DNA of 64,000 nt from Hydrogenophaga borbori (GCF_003417535.1 NZ_QVLS01000006.1:248001-312000); one strand, 5' to 3'; positions 49,857 to 58,756 are shown, counted from the stretch's first letter. Program-made: numbers and translations. Notes: generated from the letters alone by a model not told the origin.

Positions 49857-50507
49857 ATGCCCGCCCCACGCCGCGCCGCCGCCCCCAGCCACCCCGACGC
49901 CGACAGCAGCGCGGCCCGCGCGGCCATCCTCGCGGCGGCCCGCGCGGAGTTTTCCGCCAAGGGCCTGACGGGCGCGCGCGTCAACGAGATCGCGGCGCGC
50001 GCAGGCGTCAACAAGCAGCTCATCTACTACTACTTCGGCAGCAAGGAAGACCTGTACCGCACGGCGCTGGAGGTGGTCTACACCGAGATCCGGACGCAGG
50101 AGCGCAGCCTGAACCTGGGCGACATGAAGCCCGAGGAGGCCATGGCCGCCCTCATCGGCTTCTCCTTCGACTACCTGGCGCAGCACCCCGACTTCATCGG
50201 CCTGCTCAACCACGAGAACGCGCAGGGCGCGCCCCACGTGCGCGACTCCAGCGCCATCCGCGACACCAACTCGCCCCTGATCGAGCTGATCGCCAAGACC
50301 CTGGCGCGCGGCATCCGGGCCAAGGTGTTTCGCCGCGGCATCGACCCGGTGGAGTTGTACATCTCGGTCGCGGGCATGTCGTACTTCTTCTTCTCCAACC
50401 GCCTCACCCTGGCCTCGATCTTCGACCGCGAGCTGCAGTCCGAGGCCGCGGTCAGCGCCTACCGCGCGCACGTCGTGGCCTTCGCCATGGCCGGCCTGCG
50501 CGTCTGA
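49857..50507 (+). CDS. TetR-family transcriptional regulator
   Basis: 216 aa. N-terminal helix-turn-helix ARAEFSAKGLTGARVNEIAARAGVNKQLIYYYFGSKEDLYRTALE (about 29-72) and a helical effector domain similar to the TetR_C_33/RutR-like group. Followed by the epimerase gene, whose promoter region carries a matching palindrome (50566-50579). Likely repressor of the 50637-61861 gene train; effector unknown. Confidence 0.94.
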   Translation: MPAPRRAAAPSHPDADSSAARAAILAAARAEFSAKGLTGARVNEIAARAGVNKQLIYYYFGSKEDLYRTALEVVYTEIRTQERSLNLGDMKPEEAMAALIGFSFDYLAQHPDFIGLLNHENAQGAPHVRDSSAIRDTNSPLIELIAKTLARGIRAKVFRRGIDPVELYISVAGMSYFFFSNRLTLASIFDRELQSEAAVSAYRAHVVAFAMAGLRV

Positions 50508-50565
50508 TCCGGCAGGCCATCGCCGGGGGCGGGCGTCCATGCTCGCATACCCCAACCCCAGATTT

Positions 50566-50605
50566 CAACCAAACGGTTGACGCCACCGAAGCGCGCCCAT
50601 ATGCT
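50566..50605 (+). promoter_or_regulatory. Promoter with TetR-type operator before the catabolic gene train
   Basis: CAACC-AAAC-GGTTG (50566-50579) is a perfect inverted repeat whose right arm overlaps the -35 element TTGACG (50577-50582). A 17-bp spacer leads to TATGCT (50600-50605). This is the arrangement expected for repression by the upstream TetR protein. Confidence 0.65.
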
Positions 50606-50636
50606 CATTCCATCGAGTTTGAGAAAGGGCGATTCC

Positions 50637-51716
50637 ATGCACAGCCAGCCATCCGGGGGAACGCCCCAGCACCGTGTCGCGCTGCTGGACCCGGCGCAGC
50701 TGCCCGAGCGCTTCGAGTCGGTCGAGGCGCTGGAGGAGTTCCTGTCGCGGCCCAGCCAGGCCCTGATCGACGACCTCGCGCAGGTGGACGGCGACCTCAT
50801 GATCCTGGGCGTGGCCGGCAAGATGGGGCCCACGCTCGCGCGCCTGGCCAAGAACGCCGCGCCGCACAAGCGCGTGATCGGCGTGGCGCGCTTCAGCGAC
50901 CCCGAGGTGCGCCAGCGCCTGGAGGCCTGGGGCATCGAGACCATCACGGCCAACCTGCTGGACCGCGCCGCCATCGAGGCCCTGCCGCGCGTGCCCAACA
51001 TCGTCTTCGCGGCCGGCCACAAGTTCGGGGCCAAGGACAACCAGGCCCTGACCTGGGCCATGAACACGCACGTGCCGGCCCTGGTGGCCGACACCTTCCG
51101 CGGCGCGCGCATCGTGGGCTTTTCCACCGGCAACATCTACCCGCTCACCACCGTGGGGCGCCAGGGCGCCAGCGAGAAGACGCCGCCCGCGCCCCTGGGC
51201 GAGTACGCGCAGTCCTGCATCGGGCGCGAGCGCATGTTCGAGTACTTCTCGGCCCAGCACGGCTCGCCCGGGCGCCTGTTCCGCCTGAACTACGCCATCG
51301 ACATGCGCTACGGCGTGCTGTACGACATCGCCTCCAAGGTGCACCGCGGCGAGGCCGTGGACGTGACCATGGGCCACGTGAACGTGATCTGGCAGGGCGA
51401 CGCCAACGCGCAGGTGCTGCGGTCCCTGCGCCACTGCACGGTGCCGGCCACGCCGATCAACTGCACCGGGCCCGAGACCCTGTCGGTGCGCTGGCTGGTG
51501 GACGAGTTCGCGGCGCGCCTGGGCGTGCCGGCCCGCGTGGTCGGCCAGGAAGCGGGCACCGCCCTGCTGTCGGACACCACGCTGGCCTGCCGCCTGTTCG
51601 GCTACCCGCTGGTGCCGCTGGGCGCCATGCTCGACTGGGTGGCCGACTGGGTGAAGCGCGAACAGCCCGCCTTCAACAAGCCGACCAAGTTCGAGGTCAG
51701 GGATGGCGCCTTCTGA
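50637..51716 (+). CDS. NAD-dependent epimerase/dehydratase family protein
   Basis: 359 aa, extended short-chain dehydrogenase fold. LMILGVAGKMGPTLARLAKNAA near residues 53-74 is the Rossmann GxxGxxG region; IVGFSTGNIYPLT and GEYAQSCIGRERMFEYFS provide Ser/Tyr-like active-site positions (YxxxxGRER instead of YxxxK, so the catalytic Lys is not obvious). GAAAGGG precedes the ATG. First gene of the train; substrate unknown. Confidence 0.88.
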   Translation: MHSQPSGGTPQHRVALLDPAQLPERFESVEALEEFLSRPSQALIDDLAQVDGDLMILGVAGKMGPTLARLAKNAAPHKRVIGVARFSDPEVRQRLEAWGIETITANLLDRAAIEALPRVPNIVFAAGHKFGAKDNQALTWAMNTHVPALVADTFRGARIVGFSTGNIYPLTTVGRQGASEKTPPAPLGEYAQSCIGRERMFEYFSAQHGSPGRLFRLNYAIDMRYGVLYDIASKVHRGEAVDVTMGHVNVIWQGDANAQVLRSLRHCTVPATPINCTGPETLSVRWLVDEFAARLGVPARVVGQEAGTALLSDTTLACRLFGYPLVPLGAMLDWVADWVKREQPAFNKPTKFEVRDGAF

Positions 51717-52539
51717 GGCCCTGACCCTGGTCGTCCTGGGCCCGGCCGACGCGCCGGATGGCCTGGCCTTGTCGGAGGCGGCGGGCTGGAACCAGACCGC
51801 CGAGGACTGGCGCCTGTTCGTGCGCCAGGGCCGGGTTTTTGGCCTGCGCGAGCAGGAGGCGAACCGCCTGGTCGCCACCGCGGCCGCGCTGCCCTACGCC
51901 GGGGGCCTGGGCTGGATCTCCATGGTGCTGGTCGCGCCCGAGTGGCGCCACCAGGGCCTGGCCACCCAGCTCATGCAGCACTGCATCGCCCATCTGCGCG
52001 CGCTGGACGCGACGCCGGTGCTGGACGCCACACCGGCCGGTCAACCGGCCTATGCGCGCCTGGGCTTCGAGGCCGGCTTCGCGCTGGCGCGCTGGGAAGG
52101 CGTGTTGGCGGCCGCGCCGCCGGCGCCGGGCACCGGCCTGGCCGACGCGATCACCATCGCGCGCCTCGACGCGCTGGCCAATGGCTGCGATCGCGGCGTG
52201 CTGCTGATCGACTTCCTGCGCCGCCCCGGCACGCGCGCCTGGGTCGAGCCGGACGGCCATGGCTTCGCGCTGGCCCGCCAGGGCCTGCGCGCCACGCAGC
52301 TGGGGCCGCTGGTGGCGTGCGACGAGGCGTCGGCCCTGTCGCTGCTGCAGCGCGCGCTGGCCGATCTGCGCGGCTCCGTGTTCCTCGACGTGCCCGAGCG
52401 CTGGAGCGCGCTGACGGCCTGGCTGCAGCACAACGGCTTCGCCCGCCAGCGCGGCTTCGCGCGCATGGCGCTCGGCGCCGCCCCCATCGCTGACGTCCAC
52501 CACCGGCTGTTCGTCGTCGCCGGTCCCGAATTTGGATGA
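51703..52539 (+). CDS. GNAT-family acetyltransferase (two-domain)
   Basis: 278 aa, start overlapping the epimerase end by 14 bp. The N-terminal GNAT domain has ISMVLVAPEWRHQGLATQLMQHCIAHLRALDATPVLDATPAG. The C-terminal half (residues about 140-278) resembles the second domain of YitH/HolE-type acetyltransferases (GFALARQGLRATQLGPLVA). Followed 5 bp later by mini-cistron C. Substrate unknown. Confidence 0.87.
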   Translation: MAPSEALTLVVLGPADAPDGLALSEAAGWNQTAEDWRLFVRQGRVFGLREQEANRLVATAAALPYAGGLGWISMVLVAPEWRHQGLATQLMQHCIAHLRALDATPVLDATPAGQPAYARLGFEAGFALARWEGVLAAAPPAPGTGLADAITIARLDALANGCDRGVLLIDFLRRPGTRAWVEPDGHGFALARQGLRATQLGPLVACDEASALSLLQRALADLRGSVFLDVPERWSALTAWLQHNGFARQRGFARMALGAAPIADVHHRLFVVAGPEFG

Positions 52540-52544
52540 GTCCC

Positions 52545-52610
52545 ATGAGCCCCACCCGATCGCCCGAAGGGGCTCGCACCGCAGTGCACCGCACGGAGGT
52601 TACCCAGTGA
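52545..52610 (+). CDS. Mini-cistron copy C (21 codons) before the DapA-like gene
   Basis: Open frame of 21 codons, peptide MSPTRSPEGARTAVHRTEVTQ. Begins 5 bp after the GNAT stop and ends with TGA overlapping the GTG of the next gene (GTGA). Contains the conserved CCGCAGTGCACCGCACGGAG then GT block, which includes a GTGC-ACC-GCAC hairpin directly before the Shine-Dalgarno GGAGGT. Confidence 0.6.
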   Translation: MSPTRSPEGARTAVHRTEVTQ

Positions 52611-53671
52611 GCCTGAGCGCCACCCAAGTCCAACACACCCGGGCGCTGCTGCAGCGCGGCCTGGCCATCCCGGCCCATCCACTGGCGCTGAACGCGCAAC
52701 GCCAGCTCGACGTGCGCCGCCAGCGCGCGCTCAGCCGCTACTACCTCGACGCTGGCGCGGGCGGCCTGGCCGTGGGCGTGCACACCACGCAGTTCGCGAT
52801 CCGCGAGGTCGGCCTGTTCGAGGAGGTGCTGCGCCTGGCGATCGGCACCGCGCGGGACTGGGTGCCGGCCAGCCGCCCGCTGGCCATGGTGGCCGGCGTC
52901 TGCGGCCGCACCGAACAGGCCGTGGCCGAAGCCCGCCTGGCCCAGGGCCTGGGCTACAACGCCGGCCTGCTGAGCCTGGCCGCCATGAAGGGCCAGAGCG
53001 AAGACGCCCTGATCGCCCACTGCGAGGCCGTGGCGCAGGAGATCCCGCTGGTGGGCTTCTACCTCCAGCCCGCCGTGGGTGGCATGGACCTGAGCGCCGC
53101 CTTCTGGGCGCGCTTCGCCGCCATCCCCAACGTGGTGGCAATCAAGGTCGCGCCCTTCCACCGCTACCGCACGCTCGACGTGGTGCGCGGCCTGGTCGAA
53201 GCGCGCGCCGAAGACCGCGTGACGCTCTACACCGGCAACGACGACCACATCGTGCTCGACCTGGTGACCCCCTTCACCGTGCAGCGCGACGGCCAGCCGG
53301 TGACCGTGCGCTTTCGCGGCGGCCTGCTCGGCCACTGGTCGGTCTGGACCTCGGGCGCGGTGCGCTTGCTCGAGCAATGCCAGGCGGCGGCGCGCGAGCC
53401 GGCGGTCTCGGCCGAGATGCTGGCGCTGGACAGCCGCGTCACCGACTGCAACAGCGCATTCTTCGACGTCGCCAACAACTTCCACGGCTGCATCGCCGGC
53501 TGCCACGAGGTGCTGCGCCGCCAGGGCCTGCTCGAAGGCACCTGGTGCCTGGACCCCAACGAGGGCCTAAGCCCCGGGCAGAAAGAAGCCATCGACCGCG
53601 TCTGCGCCCAGCACGCCGACCTGGCCGACGACGCCTTCGTGGCCGAGGGGCTGAGCCGCTGGCTCGCCTGA
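52607..53671 (+). CDS. Dihydrodipicolinate synthase (DapA) family aldolase
   Basis: 354 aa TIM-barrel lyase from a GTG start coupled to mini-cistron C. LDAGAGGLAVGVHTTQFAIRE, VPASRPLAMVAGVCGRT and VVAIKVAPFHRYRT, where the Lys would form the Schiff base, followed by VTLYTGNDDHIVLDL. Lacks features specific for lysine biosynthesis; in this catabolic setting it more likely cleaves or forms a 2-oxo acid. First of a group with an ABC transporter. Confidence 0.88.
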   Translation: MSLSATQVQHTRALLQRGLAIPAHPLALNAQRQLDVRRQRALSRYYLDAGAGGLAVGVHTTQFAIREVGLFEEVLRLAIGTARDWVPASRPLAMVAGVCGRTEQAVAEARLAQGLGYNAGLLSLAAMKGQSEDALIAHCEAVAQEIPLVGFYLQPAVGGMDLSAAFWARFAAIPNVVAIKVAPFHRYRTLDVVRGLVEARAEDRVTLYTGNDDHIVLDLVTPFTVQRDGQPVTVRFRGGLLGHWSVWTSGAVRLLEQCQAAAREPAVSAEMLALDSRVTDCNSAFFDVANNFHGCIAGCHEVLRRQGLLEGTWCLDPNEGLSPGQKEAIDRVCAQHADLADDAFVAEGLSRWLA

Positions 53672-53694
53672 CGGCCGCGCCCACAGGAGCACCC

Positions 53695-54471
53695 ATGAAC
53701 CAGAACAAGGCCCTGCGCTGGACCCTTCACTACCTGCCCGCCATCGGCCTGTTCGCGGGCTTCATCCTGCTGTGGCAACTGGCGGTGTCGGTGTTCGGCA
53801 TTCGCGAGTACCTGCTGCCCGGTCCCTATGCCGTGTGGCAGTCCATGCTCAGCGACGAGATCCCCTGGCTCAGCCACGCCTGGATCACGGGCGTGGAGAT
53901 CCTCGGCGCCTTTCTGCTGGCCGGCGTGGCCGGCGTGGCGCTGGGCATGGCCATCGCGTGGTCGCAGGGCATCTCGCGCGCGCTCACCCCCTTCCTGGTG
54001 TTCGTGAACACCCTGCCCAAGGTGGCGATCGCGCCGCTGTTCCTCATGTGGCTGGGCTACGGCATCCTGCCCAACATGCTGATCGGCGCGCTCATCGGCT
54101 TCTTCCCGGTGGTCATCAACACCGCCGTGGGCCTGACCCAGATCGACCAGGACCTGGTGGACCTGGGCCGCGTGTTCAGCGCGCCCAAGTGGAAGGTGTT
54201 CCTGAAGATCCGCATCCCCAACGCCTACCCCTACATCCTGAGCGCGCTCAAGGTCACCGCCACTTCGGCGGTGGTGGGCGCCGTGGTGGGCGAGTTCGTG
54301 GCCTCGCAGAAGGGCCTGGGCTACGTGATCATCACCACGCAAAGCAGCATGAACACGCCGGCCGCCTTCGCCGCGCTGGTGTGGATCTCCGTGCTCGGCC
54401 TGCTGCTGTATGGCCTGGTGGCCCTGCTGTCGCGCCTGCTCGCGCCCTGGGCCGAAGAGGCGCCGCGCTGA
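53695..54471 (+). CDS. TauT/NitT-type ABC transporter permease
   Basis: 258 aa with about six helices. REYLLPGPYAVWQSM and TLPKVAIAPLFLMWLGYGILPNMLIGALIGFFPVVINTAVGL are SsuC/TauC motifs; VDLGRVFSAPKWKVFLKIRIPNAYPYILSALKV is the coupling loop. ACAGGAG precedes the ATG. Order permease-receptor-ATPase is normal for this family. Confidence 0.95.
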   Translation: MNQNKALRWTLHYLPAIGLFAGFILLWQLAVSVFGIREYLLPGPYAVWQSMLSDEIPWLSHAWITGVEILGAFLLAGVAGVALGMAIAWSQGISRALTPFLVFVNTLPKVAIAPLFLMWLGYGILPNMLIGALIGFFPVVINTAVGLTQIDQDLVDLGRVFSAPKWKVFLKIRIPNAYPYILSALKVTATSAVVGAVVGEFVASQKGLGYVIITTQSSMNTPAAFAALVWISVLGLLLYGLVALLSRLLAPWAEEAPR

Positions 54472-54532
54472 GCGCATCCCACTGTCCAGATCCCCGTCCG
54501 CCCCCCACCCCGTCCTCCGAAAGGAACACACC

Positions 54533-55549
54533 ATGACCACCCGGATCGCCGCCCCCCTCGCCGCCGTCTGCGCGGCGCTGCTCGCGCTGCTGCCCACCGC
54601 GGCCAGCGCGCAGGCGAAGGAGAAGTTCACCTTCGCCCTCAACTGGTTCGCCGTGGGCGACCACGCCGCCTACTGGGTGGCGCTCGACAAGGGCTACTAC
54701 GCCCAGCGCGGCCTGGACGTGACGCTGGAAAACTCCAAGGGCTCGGGCGACTCCATCGCCAAGGTCGACACCGGCCGTGCCGACGCCGGCCTGGCCGACG
54801 CGGTGCCAGTGATCTCGGCCAACTCGCGCGGCGCGCGCGTGAAGATGGTCGGCATGGTGTTCGACAAGACGCCCATGACCTTCTTCAGCCACGCCGACAA
54901 GCCGCTGCTCAAGCCCAAGGACCTGGAAGGCAAGACCGTGGCCGCGCCCGCCGGCGACAGCCAGCGCCTGGCCTTTCCCGCCTTCGCGCGCCTGAACCAG
55001 ATCGACCCGGCCAAGGTGACCTGGGTGAACATCGAGCCCACCGCCAAGGTGGCCTCGATCGCCGAGAAGCGGGTCGACGGCGTGGCCGACTACACCACCG
55101 GCCAGCCCTTCTACGACAAGGCCATGGGCCCGGGCAAGGCCGTGCGCCTGCAATGGGCCGACTACGGCTTCGACCTCTACGCCATGTCCATCATCGCCGG
55201 CGAGAAGACCATGGCCGAGAAGCCGCAGCAGCTCAAGGCCTTTCTCGAAGCCTCCTACATGGGCTGGCGCGACGTGATGGCCAACCCCAAGGAGGCCCTG
55301 GCCATCTTCAAGAAGCGCGTGCCCGAGATCGACGTGGCCATCATCGAGGCCAACATGCAGATGGGCTTTGACCTGATGCGCACCAAGAACTACGCCGACA
55401 ACGGCATCGGCTGGATCGACGAGAAGAAGATGTGCGCGTCCACCGACATCGTGAACACCTACATGGGCCTGCCGAAGAAGGTGGACTGCAAGGACGTGTT
55501 CAACCCCGCCTTCTTCACCAAGGTGGCCATGCCCCTGGCGGTCAAGTGA
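54533..55549 (+). CDS. NMT1/THI5-type ABC transporter receptor
   Basis: 338 aa periplasmic receptor with a signal peptide to about 27 (ASAQA). FTFALNWFAVGDHAAYWVALDKGYYAQRGLDVTLENSKGSGDSIAKVDTGRADAGLADAV is the NMT1/SsuA-like start. Ligands in this family include pyrimidine precursors, sulfonates, nitrate and aromatics; specificity unknown. Its stop overlaps the ATPase GTG (GTGA). Confidence 0.94.
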   Translation: MTTRIAAPLAAVCAALLALLPTAASAQAKEKFTFALNWFAVGDHAAYWVALDKGYYAQRGLDVTLENSKGSGDSIAKVDTGRADAGLADAVPVISANSRGARVKMVGMVFDKTPMTFFSHADKPLLKPKDLEGKTVAAPAGDSQRLAFPAFARLNQIDPAKVTWVNIEPTAKVASIAEKRVDGVADYTTGQPFYDKAMGPGKAVRLQWADYGFDLYAMSIIAGEKTMAEKPQQLKAFLEASYMGWRDVMANPKEALAIFKKRVPEIDVAIIEANMQMGFDLMRTKNYADNGIGWIDEKKMCASTDIVNTYMGLPKKVDCKDVFNPAFFTKVAMPLAVK

Positions 55550-56370
55550 GCGCAGTGAACGCACGGGTCCTCATCGAAGTCGACCAAGCGGGCATGGTCT
55601 ACCAGGCCGACAGCGGCCCGGTGGAAGCCCTGCGCGACATCTCCCTGCGCATCCACGAGGGCGAGTTCGTCGCCCTCGTGGGCCCCAGCGGCTGCGGCAA
55701 GTCCACGCTGATGCGCGCCATCGCCGGCCTGCGCCCGGTGACCAGCGGGCGCATCGTGGTGGACGGCGTGCCGGTGGACAAGCCCATCCCGCAGGTGGGC
55801 ATGGTGTTCCAGGCCGCGCTGCTGCTGAAGTGGCGCACGGTGCTGGACAACGTGCTGCTGCCGGTGGAGCTGTCCGGCGGCAACCCGGCGCAGTACCGCG
55901 AACGCGCCCACGCGCTGCTCAGGATGGTCGGCCTGGGCGACTTCGCCGACAAGCGCCCGGGCGAACTCTCCGGCGGCATGCAGCAGCGCGCCTCGCTGTG
56001 CCGCGCCCTCATCATGGACCCGCCCATCCTGCTGATGGACGAGCCGTTCGGCGCCCTGGACGCCATGACGCGCGACGAGATGAACATCGAGCTGCTGCGC
56101 ATCTGGGGCGAAAGCGCCGGCGGCGGCGCGCGCAAGACCATCGTCTTCGTCACGCACTCCATCCCCGAGGCGGTGTTCCTCGCCGACCGCGTGGTCGTGA
56201 TGTCGCCACGCCCCGGTCGCGTGGCCAACATCCGCGCGGTGGAGATCTCGCGCCCGCGCACCGCCGAAACGCGGGCCGACCCGGCGCTGGGCCGCCTGTC
56301 CTTCGAGCTCTACACCGAACTCTCGGGCGCCACCGGCCGGCGCGAGACCCGGGCCGGCCCGCAGTGGTGA
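55546..56370 (+). CDS. TauT/NitT-type ABC transporter ATPase
   Basis: 274 aa from a GTG start overlapping the receptor gene; GTG at codon 4 is an alternative. Walker A GPSGCGKST, Q-loop GMVFQAALLLKWRTVLDNV, signature LSGGMQQR, Walker B ILLMDEPFGALDAMTRDE and THSIPEAVFLADRV. All motifs intact. Confidence 0.96.
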   Translation: MSAVNARVLIEVDQAGMVYQADSGPVEALRDISLRIHEGEFVALVGPSGCGKSTLMRAIAGLRPVTSGRIVVDGVPVDKPIPQVGMVFQAALLLKWRTVLDNVLLPVELSGGNPAQYRERAHALLRMVGLGDFADKRPGELSGGMQQRASLCRALIMDPPILLMDEPFGALDAMTRDEMNIELLRIWGESAGGGARKTIVFVTHSIPEAVFLADRVVVMSPRPGRVANIRAVEISRPRTAETRADPALGRLSFELYTELSGATGRRETRAGPQW

Positions 56371-56399
56371 GCCGCGCGCGGCGCTGAAGGACCGGCCCC

Positions 56400-57227
56400 G
56401 TGCGCCTTGCCCTGTGCAACGAGGTCCTCGCGCCCTGGCCCTTCGCGCGCCAGTGCGAATGGGCCGCGGCCCTGGGCTACCAGGGGTTGGAGCTGGCACC
56501 GTTCACCCTGGGCGAGGCCGCGTGGCGCCTGCCCGCCAGCGAACGCACCGCCCTGCGCCGCGCCGCCAGCGACGCGGGCATCCGGGTCTCGGGCCTGCAC
56601 TGGCTGCTGCGCCAGCCCGAGGGCCTGTCCATCACCTCGCCCGACCCCGCCGTGCGCGCGCGCACGCTGCAGGTGCTGCGCGGCCTGGTCGATCTCTGCG
56701 CCGAACTCGGCGGCGAGGTGCTGGTGCACGGCTCGCCCGCGCAGCGGCGCCTGACGCCGGGCGACGAAGCCGGCGCGCGCGCACGGGCCACCGAGGTCTT
56801 TGCCACGGTGGCCGAACACGCCCAGGCGGCGGGCGTCACCTACTGCATCGAGGCCCTGGCGCCGCCTGAGGCCGACTTCATCCACACCCTGGCCGACGCC
56901 GCCGCCCTCGTGCGCGCCCTCGACCGGCCCGCGCTGCGCACCATGCTCGACTGCTGCGCCGCCGCGCGCGCCGAGGCCGAGCCGGTGCACGGGCTGCTGG
57001 CGCGCTGGCTGCCCAGCGGCCTGCTGGCCCACGTGCAGGTGAACGACCCGAACGGGCGCGGCCCCGGCCAGGGCGCGCTGCGTTTCGCCGACATCCTTCG
57101 CGCGCTGCGCCGGCACGGCTACGCCGGATGGGTGGCCGTGGAGCCCTTCGACCACCACCCCGATGGCCCGGCCGCCGCCGCGCGCGCCATTGGCTACCTG
57201 CGCGGCCTGCTGGAGGCCCTGGACTGA
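56400..57227 (+). CDS. Hydroxypyruvate isomerase-like TIM-barrel protein
   Basis: 275 aa, GTG start with GAAGG 10 bp upstream. AP endonuclease 2-type sugar isomerase fold: CEWAAALGYQGLELAPFTLGE, LGGEVLVHGSPAQRRL, YCIEALAPPEADFIHTL (metal Glu), TMLDCCAAARAE, LLAHVQVNDPNGRGPGQG and WVAVEPFDH (last metal Glu). Probably isomerises or epimerises a sugar or 2-oxo acid intermediate. Confidence 0.88.
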   Translation: MRLALCNEVLAPWPFARQCEWAAALGYQGLELAPFTLGEAAWRLPASERTALRRAASDAGIRVSGLHWLLRQPEGLSITSPDPAVRARTLQVLRGLVDLCAELGGEVLVHGSPAQRRLTPGDEAGARARATEVFATVAEHAQAAGVTYCIEALAPPEADFIHTLADAAALVRALDRPALRTMLDCCAAARAEAEPVHGLLARWLPSGLLAHVQVNDPNGRGPGQGALRFADILRALRRHGYAGWVAVEPFDHHPDGPAAAARAIGYLRGLLEALD

Positions 57228-58691
57228 ATGGAACACACGCCCGCCCCCCGCCTGACGGTGCTGTCCGTCGAGCGCTTCGAGTCGCCCTACCGGCTGCGCC
57301 TGCCGTTTCGCTTCGGCGTCATCACCGTGACCGAGGGCCGGCAGGCCATCGTGCGTGTGCGCGTGCGCCACGAAGACGGGCGCGAGGGCACGGGCTACGC
57401 CGCCGAGGCCCTGGGCGCCAAGTGGTTCGACAAGAACCCCGCGCTGAGCGACGCGCAGAACCTGGACCAGCTGCGCAAGGCCCTGGAGCTGTGCGAAGAC
57501 GCCTACCTCGCGGCGCCCGCGCTCAGCGCCTTCGATCTGTACGCCGAGCACTACCGTCCGCTGCTGGACGCCGGTGCCGCCGTCGGCCTGAACCCGCTGG
57601 TCACCAGCTATGGCCCGGCCCTGCTGGACCGCGCCGTGCTCGACGCGCTCTGTCGCATCGAGGGCCTGAGCTTCTGGCAGGCCATGCGGCACAACCGACC
57701 CGGCCTGCGCGCGCACGCCATCGCGCCCGACCTCAAGGGCTTCGAGCCCACGCCCTTCCTGCGCGGCCTGGAACCGCTGAACACGCTGGCGGTGCGCCAC
57801 ACCGTGGGCCTGCTCGACCCCATCGTGGCGGCCGACCAGGCGAGCGGCGCGCGTGTCGACGACGGCCTGCCCGAAACCCTGGAAGAGGTGGTGGCCACCT
57901 ACGGCAACCGCTACTTCAAGCTCAAGGTCTCGGGCCAGGCCGAGGCCGACCTGGAGCGCCTGCGCCGCATCGCCTCGGTGCTCGATCGCCTGGATGGGCC
58001 CTATTTCGCCACCCTCGACGGCAACGAACAGTACGGCGACGCCGAGGCCATCGCCGATCTGTGGCGGCGCATGGCGGCCGAGCCCGCGCTGCGCCGCCTG
58101 TGCGAGGCCACGCTGCTGATCGAGCAGCCCATCCGGCGCCAGGTGGCGCTGGCCCAGCCGGTGGCGGCGCTGGCGCGCCACAAGCCGGTCATCATCGACG
58201 AGTCCGATGGCGATCTCGACGCCTTTGTGCGTGCGCGCGCCCTGGGCTACACCGGCGTCTCGTCCAAGGCCTGCAAGGGTTTCTACAAGTCGGTGCTGAA
58301 CCTGGCGCGCTGCCGGGCGTGGAACCGGGCCGAGGGCCGGCCGGTGTACTTCATGTCGGCCGAGGACCTGACCACACAGCCCGGCCTTGCCGTCCAGCAG
58401 GACCTGGCGCTGGTGGCCCTGCTGGGCATCCCGCACGTGGAGCGCAACGCGCACCACTTCATCGACGGCTTCAACGGCCGCCCGCTGGCCGAGGCCCAGG
58501 CCTATGGTGCCGCCCACCCGGACCTGTACCACGAGCAGAACGGCCGCGTGCGCCTGCGCATTCGGCGCGGGCAACTGGCCCTGGGCTCGCTGGCGGCCGC
58601 GGGCTTCGGCTCCGCCGTCGATCCCGTGCTGGACGGCACCGCGCCCATGGCGCGCGCCGACTGGCCCCCCGCCGCGCCGGCGCACGCATGA
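57228..58691 (+). CDS. Enolase-superfamily (mandelate racemase/muconate lactonizing-like) protein
   Basis: 487 aa, ATG immediately after the isomerase stop. Segments RYFKLKVSGQAEADLERLRRIASVL (KxK-like catalytic lysines), YFATLDGNEQYGD (metal Asp), LLIEQPIRRQVALA (metal Glu) and KPVIIDESDGDLDAFVRARALGYTGVSSKACKG (metal Asp/Glu, catalytic Lys) fit the superfamily. It is longer than typical members (about 370-400). Its stop overlaps the ATG of mini-cistron D (ATGA). Confidence 0.87.
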   Translation: MEHTPAPRLTVLSVERFESPYRLRLPFRFGVITVTEGRQAIVRVRVRHEDGREGTGYAAEALGAKWFDKNPALSDAQNLDQLRKALELCEDAYLAAPALSAFDLYAEHYRPLLDAGAAVGLNPLVTSYGPALLDRAVLDALCRIEGLSFWQAMRHNRPGLRAHAIAPDLKGFEPTPFLRGLEPLNTLAVRHTVGLLDPIVAADQASGARVDDGLPETLEEVVATYGNRYFKLKVSGQAEADLERLRRIASVLDRLDGPYFATLDGNEQYGDAEAIADLWRRMAAEPALRRLCEATLLIEQPIRRQVALAQPVAALARHKPVIIDESDGDLDAFVRARALGYTGVSSKACKGFYKSVLNLARCRAWNRAEGRPVYFMSAEDLTTQPGLAVQQDLALVALLGIPHVERNAHHFIDGFNGRPLAEAQAYGAAHPDLYHEQNGRVRLRIRRGQLALGSLAAAGFGSAVDPVLDGTAPMARADWPPAAPAHA

Positions 58692-58756
58692 GCCCCGCCG
58701 GACCGTTCCCCAGGGGCTCGGCCCCGCAGTGCGCCGCATGGAGGTGTGCCCAGTGA
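58688..58756 (+). CDS. Mini-cistron copy D (22 codons) before the amidase gene
   Basis: Open frame of 22 codons; its peptide begins MSPAGPFPRGSAPQCAAW and ends RCAQ. ATG overlaps the stop of the enolase-superfamily gene (ATGA) and its TGA overlaps the amidase GTG (GTGA), the same double coupling as copy A. Carries the block CCGCAGTGCGCCGCATGGAG then GT. GGGGC-TCG-GCCCC is an additional 5-bp hairpin here. Confidence 0.6.
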   Translation: MSPAGPFPRGSAPQCAAWRCAQ

